Both the position numbers and the translations under genes were made by a program. Positions 25,895 to 36,426 of a DNA stretch of 64,000 nucleotides are shown here, piece after piece (within the stretch, counting starts at the first letter, position 1; each line of letters starts with the position of its first letter). The notes below the pieces were generated by a model. The model was not told the origin of the DNA and ran no database searches. It saw only the letters and a list, made by a program, of their open reading frames with translations. Source of the stretch: Novosphingobium profundi (GTDB taxonomy: Bacteria; Pseudomonadota; Alphaproteobacteria; Sphingomonadales; Sphingomonadaceae); contig NZ_JAIVLF010000005.1 of NCBI RefSeq assembly GCF_020524485.1, forward strand, positions 248,001 through 312,000, given 5' to 3'.

Positions 25895-26947
25895 TCACTC
25901 CTTCATCAGGCGGTCGACCGCATCGCCGATGCGGACCGGGCCGGGGAAATAGGCCCACTCCAGGCTGTGCGGATACGGGGTGTCGAAGCCGGTCACGCGC
26001 TCGATCGGAGCTTCGAGATGGTAGAAGCAGCGCTCCTGGACGAGGCTGACGAGCTCAGCGCCGAAGCCCGAGGTGCGCGTAGCCTCATGGATGACGAGAC
26101 ATTTCCCCGTCTTCTGAACAGACTTTTCCACAGCCTCGATGTCGAGCGGCCAGAGCGTGCGCAGATCAAGGATTTCGGCATCCACGCCCTTTTCGGCGAG
26201 CACGGCTTCGGCGACATGCACCATGGTCCCGTAGACCAGCACGGTCATCGCAGAGCCCTCGCGCGCGGTGCGCGCCTTGCCCAGCGGGATGGAATAGTAG
26301 CCTTCAGGCACCTGCCCGCCCGGATAGTTCTTCCAGGTCTTGCTCGGGTGGTCGTAATAGCCGTCAAACGGGCCATTGTAGATGCGCTTGGGTTCGAAGA
26401 AGATGACGGGATCGTTGTCCTCGATCGCCGCGATGAGAAGCCCCTTGGCATCGTGCGGGGTGGACGGGATCACCGTCTTCAGGCCCGAGACGTGGGTAAA
26501 CAGCGCTTCCGGGCTCTGGCTGTGCGTCTGACCGCCGAAGATGCCCCCGCCAAAAGGCGAGCGCACCGTGATCGGCGCGGTGAACTCTCCGGCCGAGCGG
26601 TAGCGCAGGCGCGCGGCCTCCGAAATCAGCTGGTCGAGGCCGGGGTATATATAGTCGGCGAACTGGATCTCGGGCACGGGGCGCAGGCCATAGGCCGCCA
26701 TGCCGACCGCCGCGCCGATGATACCGCACTCGTTGATGGGGGTGTCGAAGACGCGCATCTTGCCGAACTTGGCCTGCAGGCCTGCCGTCGCGCGAAACAC
26801 CCCGCCGAAGTAGCCCACGTCTTCGCCGAAGACGACGACGTCGGGATCGTGGCCCATCATCACGTGCAGCGCATCGTTAATGGCCTCGATCATGTTCATC
26901 GGCCGCGCCTCGCCCTCCTGCAGGCTGACGGCGGTTTCCTCGATCAT
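25895..26947 (-). CDS. bkdA2: Branched-chain 2-oxoacid dehydrogenase E1 beta subunit
   Basis: The ATG at 26947 has GGAGAGGG upstream and overlaps the E1alpha stop by 4 nt (ATGA). The 350-residue protein has the transketolase-like pyrimidine domain with V-F-G-E-D-V-G-Y-F-G-G-V-F-R-A-T near residue 40, D-T-P-I-N-E-C-G-I-I-G (ThDP-activating Glu), R-S-P-F-G-G-G-I-F-G-G-Q-T-H-S-Q-S-P-E near 145, and a C-terminal ligand-gating domain. With E1alpha it forms an alpha2beta2 thiamine-diphosphate decarboxylase. Two-subunit E1 with this motif set points to branched-chain rather than E. coli-type pyruvate dehydrogenase. Confidence 0.92.
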   Translation of the reverse strand: MIEETAVSLQEGEARPMNMIEAINDALHVMMGHDPDVVVFGEDVGYFGGVFRATAGLQAKFGKMRVFDTPINECGIIGAAVGMAAYGLRPVPEIQFADYIYPGLDQLISEAARLRYRSAGEFTAPITVRSPFGGGIFGGQTHSQSPEALFTHVSGLKTVIPSTPHDAKGLLIAAIEDNDPVIFFEPKRIYNGPFDGYYDHPSKTWKNYPGGQVPEGYYSIPLGKARTAREGSAMTVLVYGTMVHVAEAVLAEKGVDAEILDLRTLWPLDIEAVEKSVQKTGKCLVIHEATRTSGFGAELVSLVQERCFYHLEAPIERVTGFDTPYPHSLEWAYFPGPVRIGDAVDRLMKE

Positions 26948-28272
26948 GCGCCCTCTCCTTCCTCGCCCGTGCCCGGCCCCCTGGCATCGGGCCACTTGGC
27001 CTCGCGCTCACGGATGGCCTGCTCGGCCTGTTCGCGCAGGTTCCATGGCAGTTCCTCGAAGACGTCCTCGAACATCGTATGGAACGGATGATGGAAGCCG
27101 TGGCCGAGCACGCCGTTCTTTTCGGCCGCCTTGGCCGCTGCCTTCACCTCTTCGGCCACCTGCCGGTCCATGGCCGCGTGGCGCTCGTCGTCCCATTCGC
27201 CAAGGGCAATGAGGTGGCGCGCAAGACGCATGACCGGATCGCCCAGCGGCCATTCCTCCCGCTCGTGCGCGGAGCGATAGGCGCTGGGATCATCCGAGGT
27301 GGAATGGCCTTCCGCGCGGTAGGTAAAGTGCTCGATGAGGGTCGGCCCCTTGTTGGCCCGCGCGCGGTTCGCGGCCCACTGCGTCGCCGCATAGACAGCG
27401 AGCGCGTCGTTGCCGTCGACCCGGAGCCCCGCGATGCCATAGCCGACCGCGCGCGCCGCAAAGGTCGAACGCTCGGCCCCGGCGAACCCGGAGAAGCTGG
27501 AGATCGCCCACTGGTTGTTGACCACATTCAGGATGACCGGCGTGTTGTAGACCGCCGCAAAGGTCATCGCGGCATGAAAGTCTCCTTCCGCGCTCGAGCC
27601 TTCGCCCACGAAGCTGGTCGCGATGCGCGTGTCACCCTTGATCGCGCTCGCCATGGCCCAGCCGACGGCCTGCGGGAACTGCGTCGCCAGATTGCCCGAG
27701 ATGGTGAAGAAGCCATAGTCGCGCGCCGAGTACATGATGGGGAGCTGGCGTCCCTTCAGCCGGTCGGCCCGGTTCGAGTAGATCTGGTTGACCATCTCGA
27801 CGAGGGGATAGTCGCGCGCGATCAGGATTCCCTGCTGGCGGTAACTCGGGAAGACCATGTCATCGCCCGCCAGCGCATAGGCATGGGCGACCGAGACAGC
27901 CTCCTCGCCCGTGCACTTCATGTAGAAGCTGGTCTTGCCCTGCCGCTGCCCCCGGTACATCCGGTCATCGAAGGCGCGGGTCAGCGCCATGGTGCGCAGG
28001 ATCCGGCGCAGCGTTTCGGGATCGAGGCGTGGGTCCCAGGGGCCGACTGCGCGGTGCTTGTCGTCGAGCACTCGCACCATGCCCAGCGTCGCGGGCATCG
28101 TCTCGCGCGCTTCGCAGGCCTCGTCGAAGCGGGGGAGCTCCCCGGCCCCCGGAATATCGAGCCAGGAATAGTCGACCGGATCGCCCGGCCGGAAGCGCGG
28201 CTCGGGCACATGCAGCTCAAGCGGCGGCAGGTTGCCGCGCGGCATGCCGATTCGTCCCGTCTGGTCGACCAT
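26944..28272 (-). CDS. bkdA1: Branched-chain 2-oxoacid dehydrogenase E1 alpha subunit
   Basis: A 442-residue subunit with the ThDP-binding motif: F-V-G-E-G-S-S-A-E-G-D-F-H near residue 225 through V-V-N-N-Q-W-A-I-S. The E1alpha phosphorylation-loop-like Y-R-A-E-G-H-S-T-S-D-D-P-S is near 325. The ~80-residue N-terminal extension (P-P-L-E-L-H-V-P-E-P and D-Y-S-W-L-D-I-P) is typical of bacterial branched-chain E1alpha and distinguishes it from PdhA. GTG 28275 and ATG 28272 are adjacent possible starts; GGGAGA lies a few bases upstream. It is the first gene of the operon; ThDP need again matches thiE in the window. Confidence 0.92.
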   Translation of the reverse strand: MVDQTGRIGMPRGNLPPLELHVPEPRFRPGDPVDYSWLDIPGAGELPRFDEACEARETMPATLGMVRVLDDKHRAVGPWDPRLDPETLRRILRTMALTRAFDDRMYRGQRQGKTSFYMKCTGEEAVSVAHAYALAGDDMVFPSYRQQGILIARDYPLVEMVNQIYSNRADRLKGRQLPIMYSARDYGFFTISGNLATQFPQAVGWAMASAIKGDTRIATSFVGEGSSAEGDFHAAMTFAAVYNTPVILNVVNNQWAISSFSGFAGAERSTFAARAVGYGIAGLRVDGNDALAVYAATQWAANRARANKGPTLIEHFTYRAEGHSTSDDPSAYRSAHEREEWPLGDPVMRLARHLIALGEWDDERHAAMDRQVAEEVKAAAKAAEKNGVLGHGFHHPFHTMFEDVFEELPWNLREQAEQAIREREAKWPDARGPGTGEEGEGA

Positions 28273-28344
28273 CACGTTCTCTCCCGTCGTTTACGGACCG
28301 TGAGAACAGGCGCCTGCGGTTATCTTTTGCAGTGCATCAAAATT

Positions 28345-28376
28345 CCACGGTTAGGTCAGAATATTTCAAACCGTGG
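28345..28376 (-). terminator. Probable terminator of thyA
   Basis: CCACGGTT (28345-28352) pairs perfectly with AACCGTGG (28369-28376). On the minus strand it lies about 30 nt after the thyA stop and is followed by AATTTTG. It also lies just upstream of the bkd operon, so an operator role is an alternative. Confidence 0.6.
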
Positions 28377-28407
28377 CAATGTCAATCAATCCCTCCGGAA
28401 ACCCGAA

Positions 28408-29391
28408 CTAGACCGCGACAGGCGCGGCAATATGGGCCTGGGGCGCGTAGCCGGTCACTTCGAAATCCTCGATCACATAGTCGAAGATCGAGGCCGGACG
28501 GCGTGCGAAGGTCAGCGTCGCCTCGCCCGCAGGTTCGCGCGCCAACTGCTCTTCCACCAGCGCCCCGTGGTTGAGGTAGAGATGGACATCACCTCCTGTC
28601 CAAACGGCGTGACCCGGCTCGAGGTTGCATTGCTGGGCCATCATTCGCGTCAGCGCGGCGAGCGACCACATGTTGAAGGCAAAACCCAGCCCCAGATCAC
28701 AGCTGCGCTGATAGAGCAGGCACGAGAGCTTTCCGTCCGCGACATGGAACTGATAAGTCTTGTGGCACGGCGGCAGCGCCATCGAATCGAGTTCGGCGAC
28801 GTTCCACCCCTCGATGATGTGGCGGCGACTGCCAGGATTGCTTTTCAGGCTTTCGACGACCTGCGCGACCTGGTTGATGCCCGCCCCTTTCCGGAACAGC
28901 CCCTCACCCACCGGCTCGTAGGTGGGCCAGTCAACCCACTGCTTGCCATAGACCGGACCGAGATCGCCCCACAGCCATGCGAACGTCGCATCCTCGACGA
29001 TCCGCTGTGAGAACGCTTCGCGGGTAATGGCATCACCGGTCTCGCGGCGGTAGCGCTCAAGCGGCCAGTCGGTCCAGATCTGAACGTTCTGCGCGCACAG
29101 CTTGCGAATATTGGTGTCGCCGGTCAGGAACCACAGCAGTTCGCGCGTGGCGGTCTTCCAATAGACCCGCTTGGTGGTGAGGAGCGGCATTGCGCCCCCT
29201 GCCAGATTGAAGCGGATGGTTGCCCCGAAAACCGAACGCGTGCCCACGCCTGTGCGGTCTACCCGCTCGTCGCCATGCTCCCAGATGTGGCGCATGAGAT
29301 CGAGATACTGCCACTCCCAGTGACGCGGACGGGCCTCACCCTGCAAGGAAGCGGGAGCGGTCGGCTTGGCGGGAGAGAGAGACTCGGTCAT
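28408..29391 (-). CDS. thyA: Thymidylate synthase
   Basis: A 327-residue enzyme that methylates dUMP using 5,10-methylene-THF. Family blocks are R-T-G-V-G-T-R-S-V-F-G near residue 45, W-F-L-T-G-D-T-N near 88, the catalytic cysteine in L-P-P-C-H-K-T-Y-Q-F-H-V, the dUMP-binding Q-R-S-C-D-L-G-L-G-F-A-F-N, and H-L-Y-L-N-H. It is about 60 residues longer than E. coli ThyA, mainly by an enlarged small domain around residues 105-170 and an N-terminal Pro/Ala extension. The start at 29391 lacks a strong ribosome site; the frame is open further upstream. Monocistronic, divergent from the next gene pair. Confidence 0.94.
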   Translation of the reverse strand: MTESLSPAKPTAPASLQGEARPRHWEWQYLDLMRHIWEHGDERVDRTGVGTRSVFGATIRFNLAGGAMPLLTTKRVYWKTATRELLWFLTGDTNIRKLCAQNVQIWTDWPLERYRRETGDAITREAFSQRIVEDATFAWLWGDLGPVYGKQWVDWPTYEPVGEGLFRKGAGINQVAQVVESLKSNPGSRRHIIEGWNVAELDSMALPPCHKTYQFHVADGKLSCLLYQRSCDLGLGFAFNMWSLAALTRMMAQQCNLEPGHAVWTGGDVHLYLNHGALVEEQLAREPAGEATLTFARRPASIFDYVIEDFEVTGYAPQAHIAAPVAV

Positions 29392-29522
29392 GGCTCTGGC
29401 TCTAATAGCAAGATGCCCGCTTTGCACTACGCCTGCGCAACGATCACCCGGCTTGGGCCTCCTTATTTCTACGTAAGCACGCCTTTGTGCGACCGAAAAG
29501 CACACGCGTGCATGAAACGCAC

Positions 29523-29867
29523 ATGCACGTCCGCCTGCCCGTCCCCCTGCGCAAGATCCTGCCCGGCCCCATCGCCGTGCAGGCTATCCTTGCACTGGGC
29601 GTCCTGCTCATCGCGCTGTCCCCGGCCTCGCGCGGGACTGCGCTCTATCTGCCCCTGACCGCCACGAGCCCGGCACGTACCGTTGCCTGGTCGCGCACGC
29701 ACGGCGCCGCGCTCGTTGCGCCCGGCCCCTACCGCGGCTCCTTCTTCGTCCGGGTGCCCGCGGGCAACCTCACGGGTGAAGCCCTGCAAAGCGGCGCCCT
29801 GCTCTTCGCCGTTCCGGAATTTCTCTGCGGCAGCCCTGCCCAAACCAAACTGGCTTTAGAACCATGA
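29523..29867 (+). CDS. Small membrane-anchored protein of unknown function
   Basis: A 114-residue protein that I do not recognise. The ATG at 29523 (M-H-V-R-L-P-V-P-L) is one of several possible starts; no strong ribosome site is visible. Residues about 18-34 form one hydrophobic helix ([14 protein letters not shown]). The remaining ~75 residues would be periplasmic, with [12 protein letters not shown] and one cysteine near the end. Its stop overlaps the MCP gene start (ATGA at 29864-29867), arguing that it is translated and functionally tied to the chemoreceptor. Confidence 0.6.
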   Translation: MHVRLPVPLRKILPGPIAVQAILALGVLLIALSPASRGTALYLPLTATSPARTVAWSRTHGAALVAPGPYRGSFFVRVPAGNLTGEALQSGALLFAVPEFLCGSPAQTKLALEP

Positions 29868-31399
29868 ACGAACTCAACGAACTGCGCCGCAAGGGCGCGC
29901 TGTCCCTGGTCGCCCTGGGCTGGGTCTACGTCCTGATCACGATCGGGTGCGCCTTCTTTGCGGAAACCGGCTTCCTTCCCCCGGTACTCGCCATCGTGGT
30001 GTCCATCGTCCCCACCATGCTCGCCCTGCAACACCCCGAGGGGCAGCAGATGCGCATGGTCCTGGGCTTTACCTCGCCGATCTATCCCGCGATCCTGCTG
30101 TGGCAGTGGACCGGCAGCCACTGGATGATCGACCTGCACATGACGATCTTCGCCTCGCTCGCAACGCTCATGCTGATTGCTGACTGGCGTCCGGTCCTGC
30201 TCGGCGCGGGTGTCGCGGCGGCCCACCACCTGCTGGCAAACTTCCTTGCCCCCTCGCTCGTCTTCCCGGACGGACCGGACTTTGCCCGCGTCCTGCTGCA
30301 CGCGGTGATCGTCGTCGCCGAGACGGCCGTCCTCGTGATCATCGCACGCGACTTTGAACGATTGGTCGTCGAACAGGCCTCGGCCGAAAGCGCGCGCATC
30401 CGCGCCGAGGAAATCGCCGAAGAGGAACGCGCCCGCTCCGCGCGCGAACAGCAGCAGGTCATCAACGAGATCGGCGAGGGCCTGCGTGCCTTTGCCGGCG
30501 GCGACCTGTCGCGCCGGATCGCCAACGCGTTCCCCAAGAGCTACGAGGCCCTGCGCAACGACTTCAACGGCGCGGCGAGCGATCTCGACCGCATCGTGCG
30601 CGACGTCACGCGCTCGGCCGGGCAGATCGAGACCGGATCGCTCGAGATCCGCTCCGCGACCGACGATCTGGCTCTGCGCACCGAACAGCAGGCCTCCACG
30701 CTGGAGGATATCGCCAACACGCTGCGCCAACTCAATATCACAGTGTCGGACAACGCCACTTCCGCGCGCGATCTCCAAGCCAATGTAGCCAAGGCCCGTA
30801 ACGATGCGCTCAGCGGCAGCGAAGTGGTCGAAAGCGCGGTCTTCGCCATGAGCGAAATCGAGCGCTCGGCCGACGAGATCGGCAAGATCATCGCGCTCAT
30901 CGACGGTATCGCCTTCCAGACCAACCTCCTTGCCCTCAACGCTGGCGTCGAAGCCGCCCGCGCGGGCGAGGCGGGCAAGGGCTTTGCGGTCGTCGCCACG
31001 GAAGTTCGCGCGCTTGCCCAGCGCTCGGCCGATGCGGCCAACGACATCAAGGCGCTGATCGACACCTCAGGCGAACAGGTCGCTCGCGGGGTCAAGCTTG
31101 TTGGCCAGTCGGGCGAATCGCTGATGACGATCGTCTCCGGGATCGCCGAGATCAACGAGGCAATTGAACGTATCGCCTCTGTCTCGCAGGACCAGGCGGG
31201 CGAAATCGGCCGCATCAACGAGCGGGTCGGCCGCCTCGATTCCGCCACACAGCAGAATGCCGCCATGGTCGAGCAAGGTACCGCAGCGGCGCGCCACCTC
31301 TCCAGCGAAGCCGAAGCCATGGCGCGCCTGGTTCAGCATTTTCAGGTTTCCGCAGAAGGACATGGCGGAAATCTGGGCGGAATGCGCCAGGCCGCGTAA
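29864..31399 (+). CDS. Methyl-accepting chemotaxis protein with six-helix N-terminal membrane domain
   Basis: A 511-residue chemoreceptor. Residues about 10-170 contain six hydrophobic segments and no large periplasmic domain. The N-terminal sensor is thus embedded in the membrane, unlike Tar/Tsr. A linker/HAMP-like coiled coil follows (about 175-270). The signalling domain contains the hairpin tip with [18 protein letters not shown] (near 375-395), which binds CheA/CheW. The C-terminus has no NWETF pentapeptide. The ligand is unknown; a membrane-embedded sensor suggests energy, redox or membrane-soluble cues. No che genes are present in the window. Confidence 0.9.
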   Translation: MNELNELRRKGALSLVALGWVYVLITIGCAFFAETGFLPPVLAIVVSIVPTMLALQHPEGQQMRMVLGFTSPIYPAILLWQWTGSHWMIDLHMTIFASLATLMLIADWRPVLLGAGVAAAHHLLANFLAPSLVFPDGPDFARVLLHAVIVVAETAVLVIIARDFERLVVEQASAESARIRAEEIAEEERARSAREQQQVINEIGEGLRAFAGGDLSRRIANAFPKSYEALRNDFNGAASDLDRIVRDVTRSAGQIETGSLEIRSATDDLALRTEQQASTLEDIANTLRQLNITVSDNATSARDLQANVAKARNDALSGSEVVESAVFAMSEIERSADEIGKIIALIDGIAFQTNLLALNAGVEAARAGEAGKGFAVVATEVRALAQRSADAANDIKALIDTSGEQVARGVKLVGQSGESLMTIVSGIAEINEAIERIASVSQDQAGEIGRINERVGRLDSATQQNAAMVEQGTAAARHLSSEAEAMARLVQHFQVSAEGHGGNLGGMRQAA

Positions 31400-31427
31400 A
31401 AAGCGGAACGAAAATTGAATTTTTCCC

Positions 31428-31456
31428 TTGCCAGCCCCGAACACCCCCTATATAGG
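31428..31456 (+). promoter_or_regulatory. Probable sigma-70 promoter of tRNA-Pro
   Basis: TTGCCA (31428-31433) and TATAGG (31451-31456) are separated by 17 nt, 41 nt before the tRNA. The same two hexamers with the same spacing occur before tRNA-Asn. Confidence 0.65.
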
Positions 31457-31497
31457 CGCCCACCTGCCCGGGGCGCTTCGGCGCTCCAGACATCGGT

Positions 31498-31574
31498 CGG
31501 GGAGTAGCTCAGCCTGGTAGAGCACTGTCTTCGGGAGGCAGGGGCCGGAGGTTCGAATCCTCTCTCCCCGACCA
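31498..31574 (+). tRNA. tRNA-Pro (anticodon CGG)
   Basis: A 77-nt cloverleaf with acceptor stem CGGGGAG/CTCCCCG, D arm AGCTCAGCCTGGTAGAGC, anticodon loop TTCGGGA giving CGG, T arm GGTTCGAATCC, discriminator A and encoded CCA. Confidence 0.97.
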
Positions 31575-31576
31575 CT

Positions 31577-31608
31577 AAAAAAGCCCAGCGGAAACGTTGG
31601 GCTTTTTT
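31577..31608. terminator. Bidirectional terminator after tRNA-Pro
   Basis: AAAAAAGCCCAGCG pairs with CGTTGGGCTTTTTT (one G-U) around a GAAA tetraloop, starting 3 nt after the tRNA. The A-run and T-run make it work for tRNA-Pro on plus and for dctD on minus. Confidence 0.93.
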
Positions 31609-31641
31609 AATGCCTGGCGTACGCGCAGGCGCCTTCTCCCT

Positions 31642-32966
<1,325 letters not shown>

Positions 32967-32970
<4 letters not shown>

Positions 32971-34715
32971 CGGGCAATCCTCAAGATCAGTTCAAAAGCT
33001 GCGCCGCCCTGCCCCTGCGCCGAGGGCAAGGCGCCGCGCGCCATCAGGCAGCGTAGTGAGCCACCGAATTCGGCGGCAATGTCCTGTGCAATGACAAGCC
33101 CGAGCCCCAGCCCCTCCTCGCGGCTCGTCGCGAACGGCGTGAAGAGCTTCTCGGCCACCTCCTCGGCAATCCCCGGCCCGTTGTCGCGGACGACCACGGC
33201 GACCTGCCCGCGCGGGCGATCCACCTCGACTTCGATGACGATCCTGGGATACGCATGCCCACCCAGAGCATCGAGCGCATTTTGCAGGAGGTTCACGAGA
33301 ATCTGCTCAACCCGGACCTTGTCCCCCGTCACCATCAGGTCTGCGGGCAGATCGGGGATCACCGCATCGACGTGGTCGAGCCGGTCGCGCAGAAGAAGCT
33401 CGGCCCCTTCGAGGACCTCGGCCAGCGCGCACTGCGTGCCCCCGACGGTCTTCTTGCGGGCAAACCCGCGCAGCTGGGCGGTCACGACGCCGATACGCTC
33501 GGCCAATCGATCGATCGCCCCCAGGTTTTCCGCCACCTGTTCACTGTCCCCGCGCTCCAGGAAGACCTTGGCGTTCGAAGCGTAATTGCGGATCGCCGAA
33601 ACCGGCTGTGCGGTCTCATGCGCGACGCTGGCACTGACCTGCCCCAATGTGGCCAGCCGATTGGCAAGCCGGAGTTCCTCGCGCAGCTGAGCGGCCCGGC
33701 TTTCGACCTGGGCGCGCTGCTCCATCTCCTCGCGCAACTGGGCCGTGCGCGCGACAACCGCGCTTTCGAGTTCCAGTGTACGGGCGCGCCGGCGCCGGCT
33801 GCGCAGCAGAAGCCAGAGAACGAACAGGCTCGCAACCAGAGCCCCAACCCCTGCGGTGACGCCCACCAACCGGGCCTGCCCCGCAACCGCTCCTTTTGCG
33901 GGCAGCAGCAGGAACAGCTGCCAGCCCTCGTTTCCTCCGGGCGTATCGATCCGGACAAAAGGCCCCTCACGCCCTGGTACCTCGAGCAGGCCATCGCGGC
34001 GCTCGACCCAGGGGCGCGGATGGATCGCGTTTGCGCCGCTGTCGCGCTGGGTCTGCGCCCGCTCCTGCGCATCGAGTTTGCGCGTGGCCGCAAAACGCCA
34101 GGCCGGTCGGCTGGTCACGAAGATGACGCCCATGGGGTTGGTCACGAAGGTGATCCCTCCGGCCTGGCGCCACTGGTCCTCGATCCAGTCAAACTCGAGC
34201 TTGACCACGACCGCGCCGCCGCCGCGCGTGCGCTGGGCAAGGTAGAGCCCCGGCTTGCGGCTGACCGTGCCCAGCGCGAACTGCCGTCCTGCCCCCGAAT
34301 TCTGCGCCTCGCGGATGTACCGGCGGAAGCTGTAGTTCGAGCCCACGAAGCTATAGGGCTTATCCCAGTTGCTGGCCGCGATTGCGCGCCCGTCCCGGTT
34401 CACCACATAGATGGCCGAGGCGCCCGTCGTCTGGGCGAGCTCCTTCAGCTTGCCATTGAGAACGGCCACCGCCGCATCACCCTCACCGCGTTCGGCCGCG
34501 ATCACATCGCGGTCATCGGCAAGCGCCAGCGGCAACAGGCGATAGCGCGCCACTTCACTTTCGATCAGGGCCTGACGTATCCGCGCGTCCGCCTCCCCCG
34601 ATACCAGAAGGGCATCGAGAGCGCGCTCGCGGGCAAGATACCCAGCTCCCAGCCCCACCAGCAGCGCCAGCACAAGGCAGCCCAGAACGGGCAGGAGGGA
34701 GTTGGTCCGAATCAT
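32967..34715 (-). CDS. dctB: C4-dicarboxylate sensor histidine kinase DctB
   Basis: A 582-residue sensor. One helix near the N-terminus (L-P-V-L-G-C-L-V-L-A-L-L-V) and another near residue 290 bound a ~260-residue periplasmic double-Cache sensor with I-Y-V-V-N-R-D-G-R-A-I-A-A-S and S-F-V-G-S-N-Y-S-F-R-R-Y, typical of DctB. A coiled coil, the HisKA domain with V-A-H-E-T-A-Q-P-V-S-A-I-R (His near 385) and a HATPase domain with D-N-G-P-G-I and G-L-G-L-G-L-V-I-A follow. The start at 34715 is my choice; ATG 34745/34742 in frame adds ten residues. The gene is divergent from dctA, the expected target, and shares an operon with dctD. Confidence 0.9.
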
Positions 34716-34771
34716 CCCTGTCTCAATACGCGGCGCGCGCATCATGTGCAATTTCCGACACATTTGCAGGC

Positions 34772-34783
34772 ATTGCATGCAAT
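34772..34783. promoter_or_regulatory. 12-bp palindrome in the dctB-dctA intergenic region
   Basis: ATTGCATGCAAT is a perfect palindrome about 165-176 nt upstream of dctA. A related half (GTGCAATTTCC at about 34746-34756) lies 25 nt away and resembles the right flank GCAATTTTC. This spacing suits tandem binding sites for a dimeric regulator such as DctD; assignment is inference. Confidence 0.45.
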
Positions 34784-34947
34784 TTTCGCCACAGAAACAT
34801 TCTGGAAACGCTCCCAAACCCCTGTAAATGCGTCCATTTAATGCAAGCACGATTGCGCTGGCCCCGCATCCCCCGAGCGGGCAATTCCTTGCACCAAGTT
34901 GCGAGGAGGCGAAGTCTCCCGCTTGCGAGAGGACGAAAAGGTACACC

Positions 34948-36291
34948 ATGCATAGCCCCTCCCCCACCATGCCACAGGCCGGGTCGCGCCGCCGCTGGTA
35001 CACGCATCTCTATGTCCAGGTGATCGTGGCCATCGCCGCGGGCGTGGCTCTTGGACACTTCGCGCCGCAGACCGGCGAAGCCTTCAAGCCGCTTGGCGAT
35101 GCCTTCATCAAGCTGGTGAAGATGGTCATCGCCCCCGTCATCTTCCTGACCATCGTGACCGGCATCGCCTCGATGCGCGACTTGCGCGCGGTGGGCCGTG
35201 TCGCGGCCAAGGCCTTCGCCTACTTCCTGACCTTTTCGACGCTCGCGCTCATCATCGGCATGATCATCGCCAATGTCATGCGTCCGGGTGACGGGCTCAA
35301 CATCGACCCGTCCTCGCTCGACGCAGCCGCCGTCGCCTCCTATTCCGAGAAGGCGCACGAGACCTCGCTCGTCGGCTTCCTCACCTCGATGATCCCGGAC
35401 ACGTTCCTGTCCTCGATGACCCAGGGCAACATCCTCCAGGTGCTTGTCATCGCCATCCTGTTCGGCGTTTCGCTGGCGGGCATGGGCGAGCGCGGCGACA
35501 AGCTGCTCTCGATCCTCGAAGACGTCTCGGGTGTGTTCTTCCGCCTCGTTTCGATCGTGATGAAGACCGCCCCCATCGGTGCGTTCGGCGCGATGGCCTT
35601 CACCATCGGCAAGTACGGAGTGGGCAGCCTTGCCAACCTGGCCGAACTGGTCGCACTGTTCTACATCACCTCGCTGCTCTTCGTGGTGGTCGTGCTGGGC
35701 ACGGTGGCCCGCTTCGCCGGCTTCTCGATCTTCGCGCTCATCCGCTATCTCAAGGAAGAGCTGCTGCTGGTCCTGGGCACATCCTCTTCGGAAAGCGCCC
35801 TGCCTTCGCTGATCGCGAAGATGGAAGCGGCCGGCTGCCCCAAGACCATCGTCGGCCTTGTCGTTCCCACTGGCTACTCGTTCAATCTGGATGGCACCAA
35901 CATCTACATGACGCTGGCCGCGCTGTTCATCGCCCAGGCCTGCGGCGTGGACCTGACCCTGGGCCAGCAGATCCTGCTGCTTGCAGTGGCGATGCTGTCC
36001 TCCAAGGGCGCGGCGGGCGTCACCGGCGCCGGGTTCATCACGCTGGCCGCCACGCTCTCGATCGTCCCGTCCGTCCCGGTTGCCGGCATGGCGCTGATCC
36101 TGGGTATCGACCGCTTCATGTCCGAGTGCCGCAGCCTCACCAACTTCGTGGGCAACGCGGTGGCCACCGTCGTCGTCTCGCGCTGGGAAAAGTCGCTTGA
36201 TCCCGCGGCCTTCCGCGCCGCCATCGCCAAGAGCGGCCGCGCCCCGGCCGATCCCGATGCCGCCGCGGCCGCCCTCATTGCGGCGGAATAA
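34948..36291 (+). CDS. dctA: C4-dicarboxylate transporter DctA
   Basis: A 447-residue sodium/proton symporter of the SDF family for succinate, fumarate and malate. The ATG at 34948 follows AAAGG. The fold is clear: Y-V-Q-V-I-V-A-I at the start, [12 protein letters not shown] near residue 55, the serine-rich re-entrant loop [12 protein letters not shown] near 275, and the signature [14 protein letters not shown] near 310. The N-D-x-x-x-D-type substrate motif region is represented by [12 protein letters not shown]. Divergent from dctBD and followed by a porin gene, it forms a dicarboxylate-uptake locus. Confidence 0.96.
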   Translation: MHSPSPTMPQAGSRRRWYTHLYVQVIVAIAAGVALGHFAPQTGEAFKPLGDAFIKLVKMVIAPVIFLTIVTGIASMRDLRAVGRVAAKAFAYFLTFSTLALIIGMIIANVMRPGDGLNIDPSSLDAAAVASYSEKAHETSLVGFLTSMIPDTFLSSMTQGNILQVLVIAILFGVSLAGMGERGDKLLSILEDVSGVFFRLVSIVMKTAPIGAFGAMAFTIGKYGVGSLANLAELVALFYITSLLFVVVVLGTVARFAGFSIFALIRYLKEELLLVLGTSSSESALPSLIAKMEAAGCPKTIVGLVVPTGYSFNLDGTNIYMTLAALFIAQACGVDLTLGQQILLLAVAMLSSKGAAGVTGAGFITLAATLSIVPSVPVAGMALILGIDRFMSECRSLTNFVGNAVATVVVSRWEKSLDPAAFRAAIAKSGRAPADPDAAAAALIAAE

Positions 36292-36426
36292 GACCACGAC
36301 CATGACCGCATTCCACACCTGACATAGCGGGAGGGACCGCACGGCGAACGGCAAAGCTGACGCACGAAGCGCCCCTCCCTTCCCCTCAACAGCCCTTCGG
36401 GTCGCACCACACAAGAGCTGAAATCC

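Noticed and set aside
31342..31575. Minus-strand ORF beginning M-V-G-E-R-G-F-E-P-P-A-P
   Set aside because: It is the reverse translation of tRNA-Pro, again a known artefact.
34889..34903. TTGCACCAAGTTGC as a possible sigma-54 promoter for dctA
   Set aside because: The first element reads TTGCAC instead of TGGCAC, so the invariant GG is lost, and the gap to TTGC is one base short.
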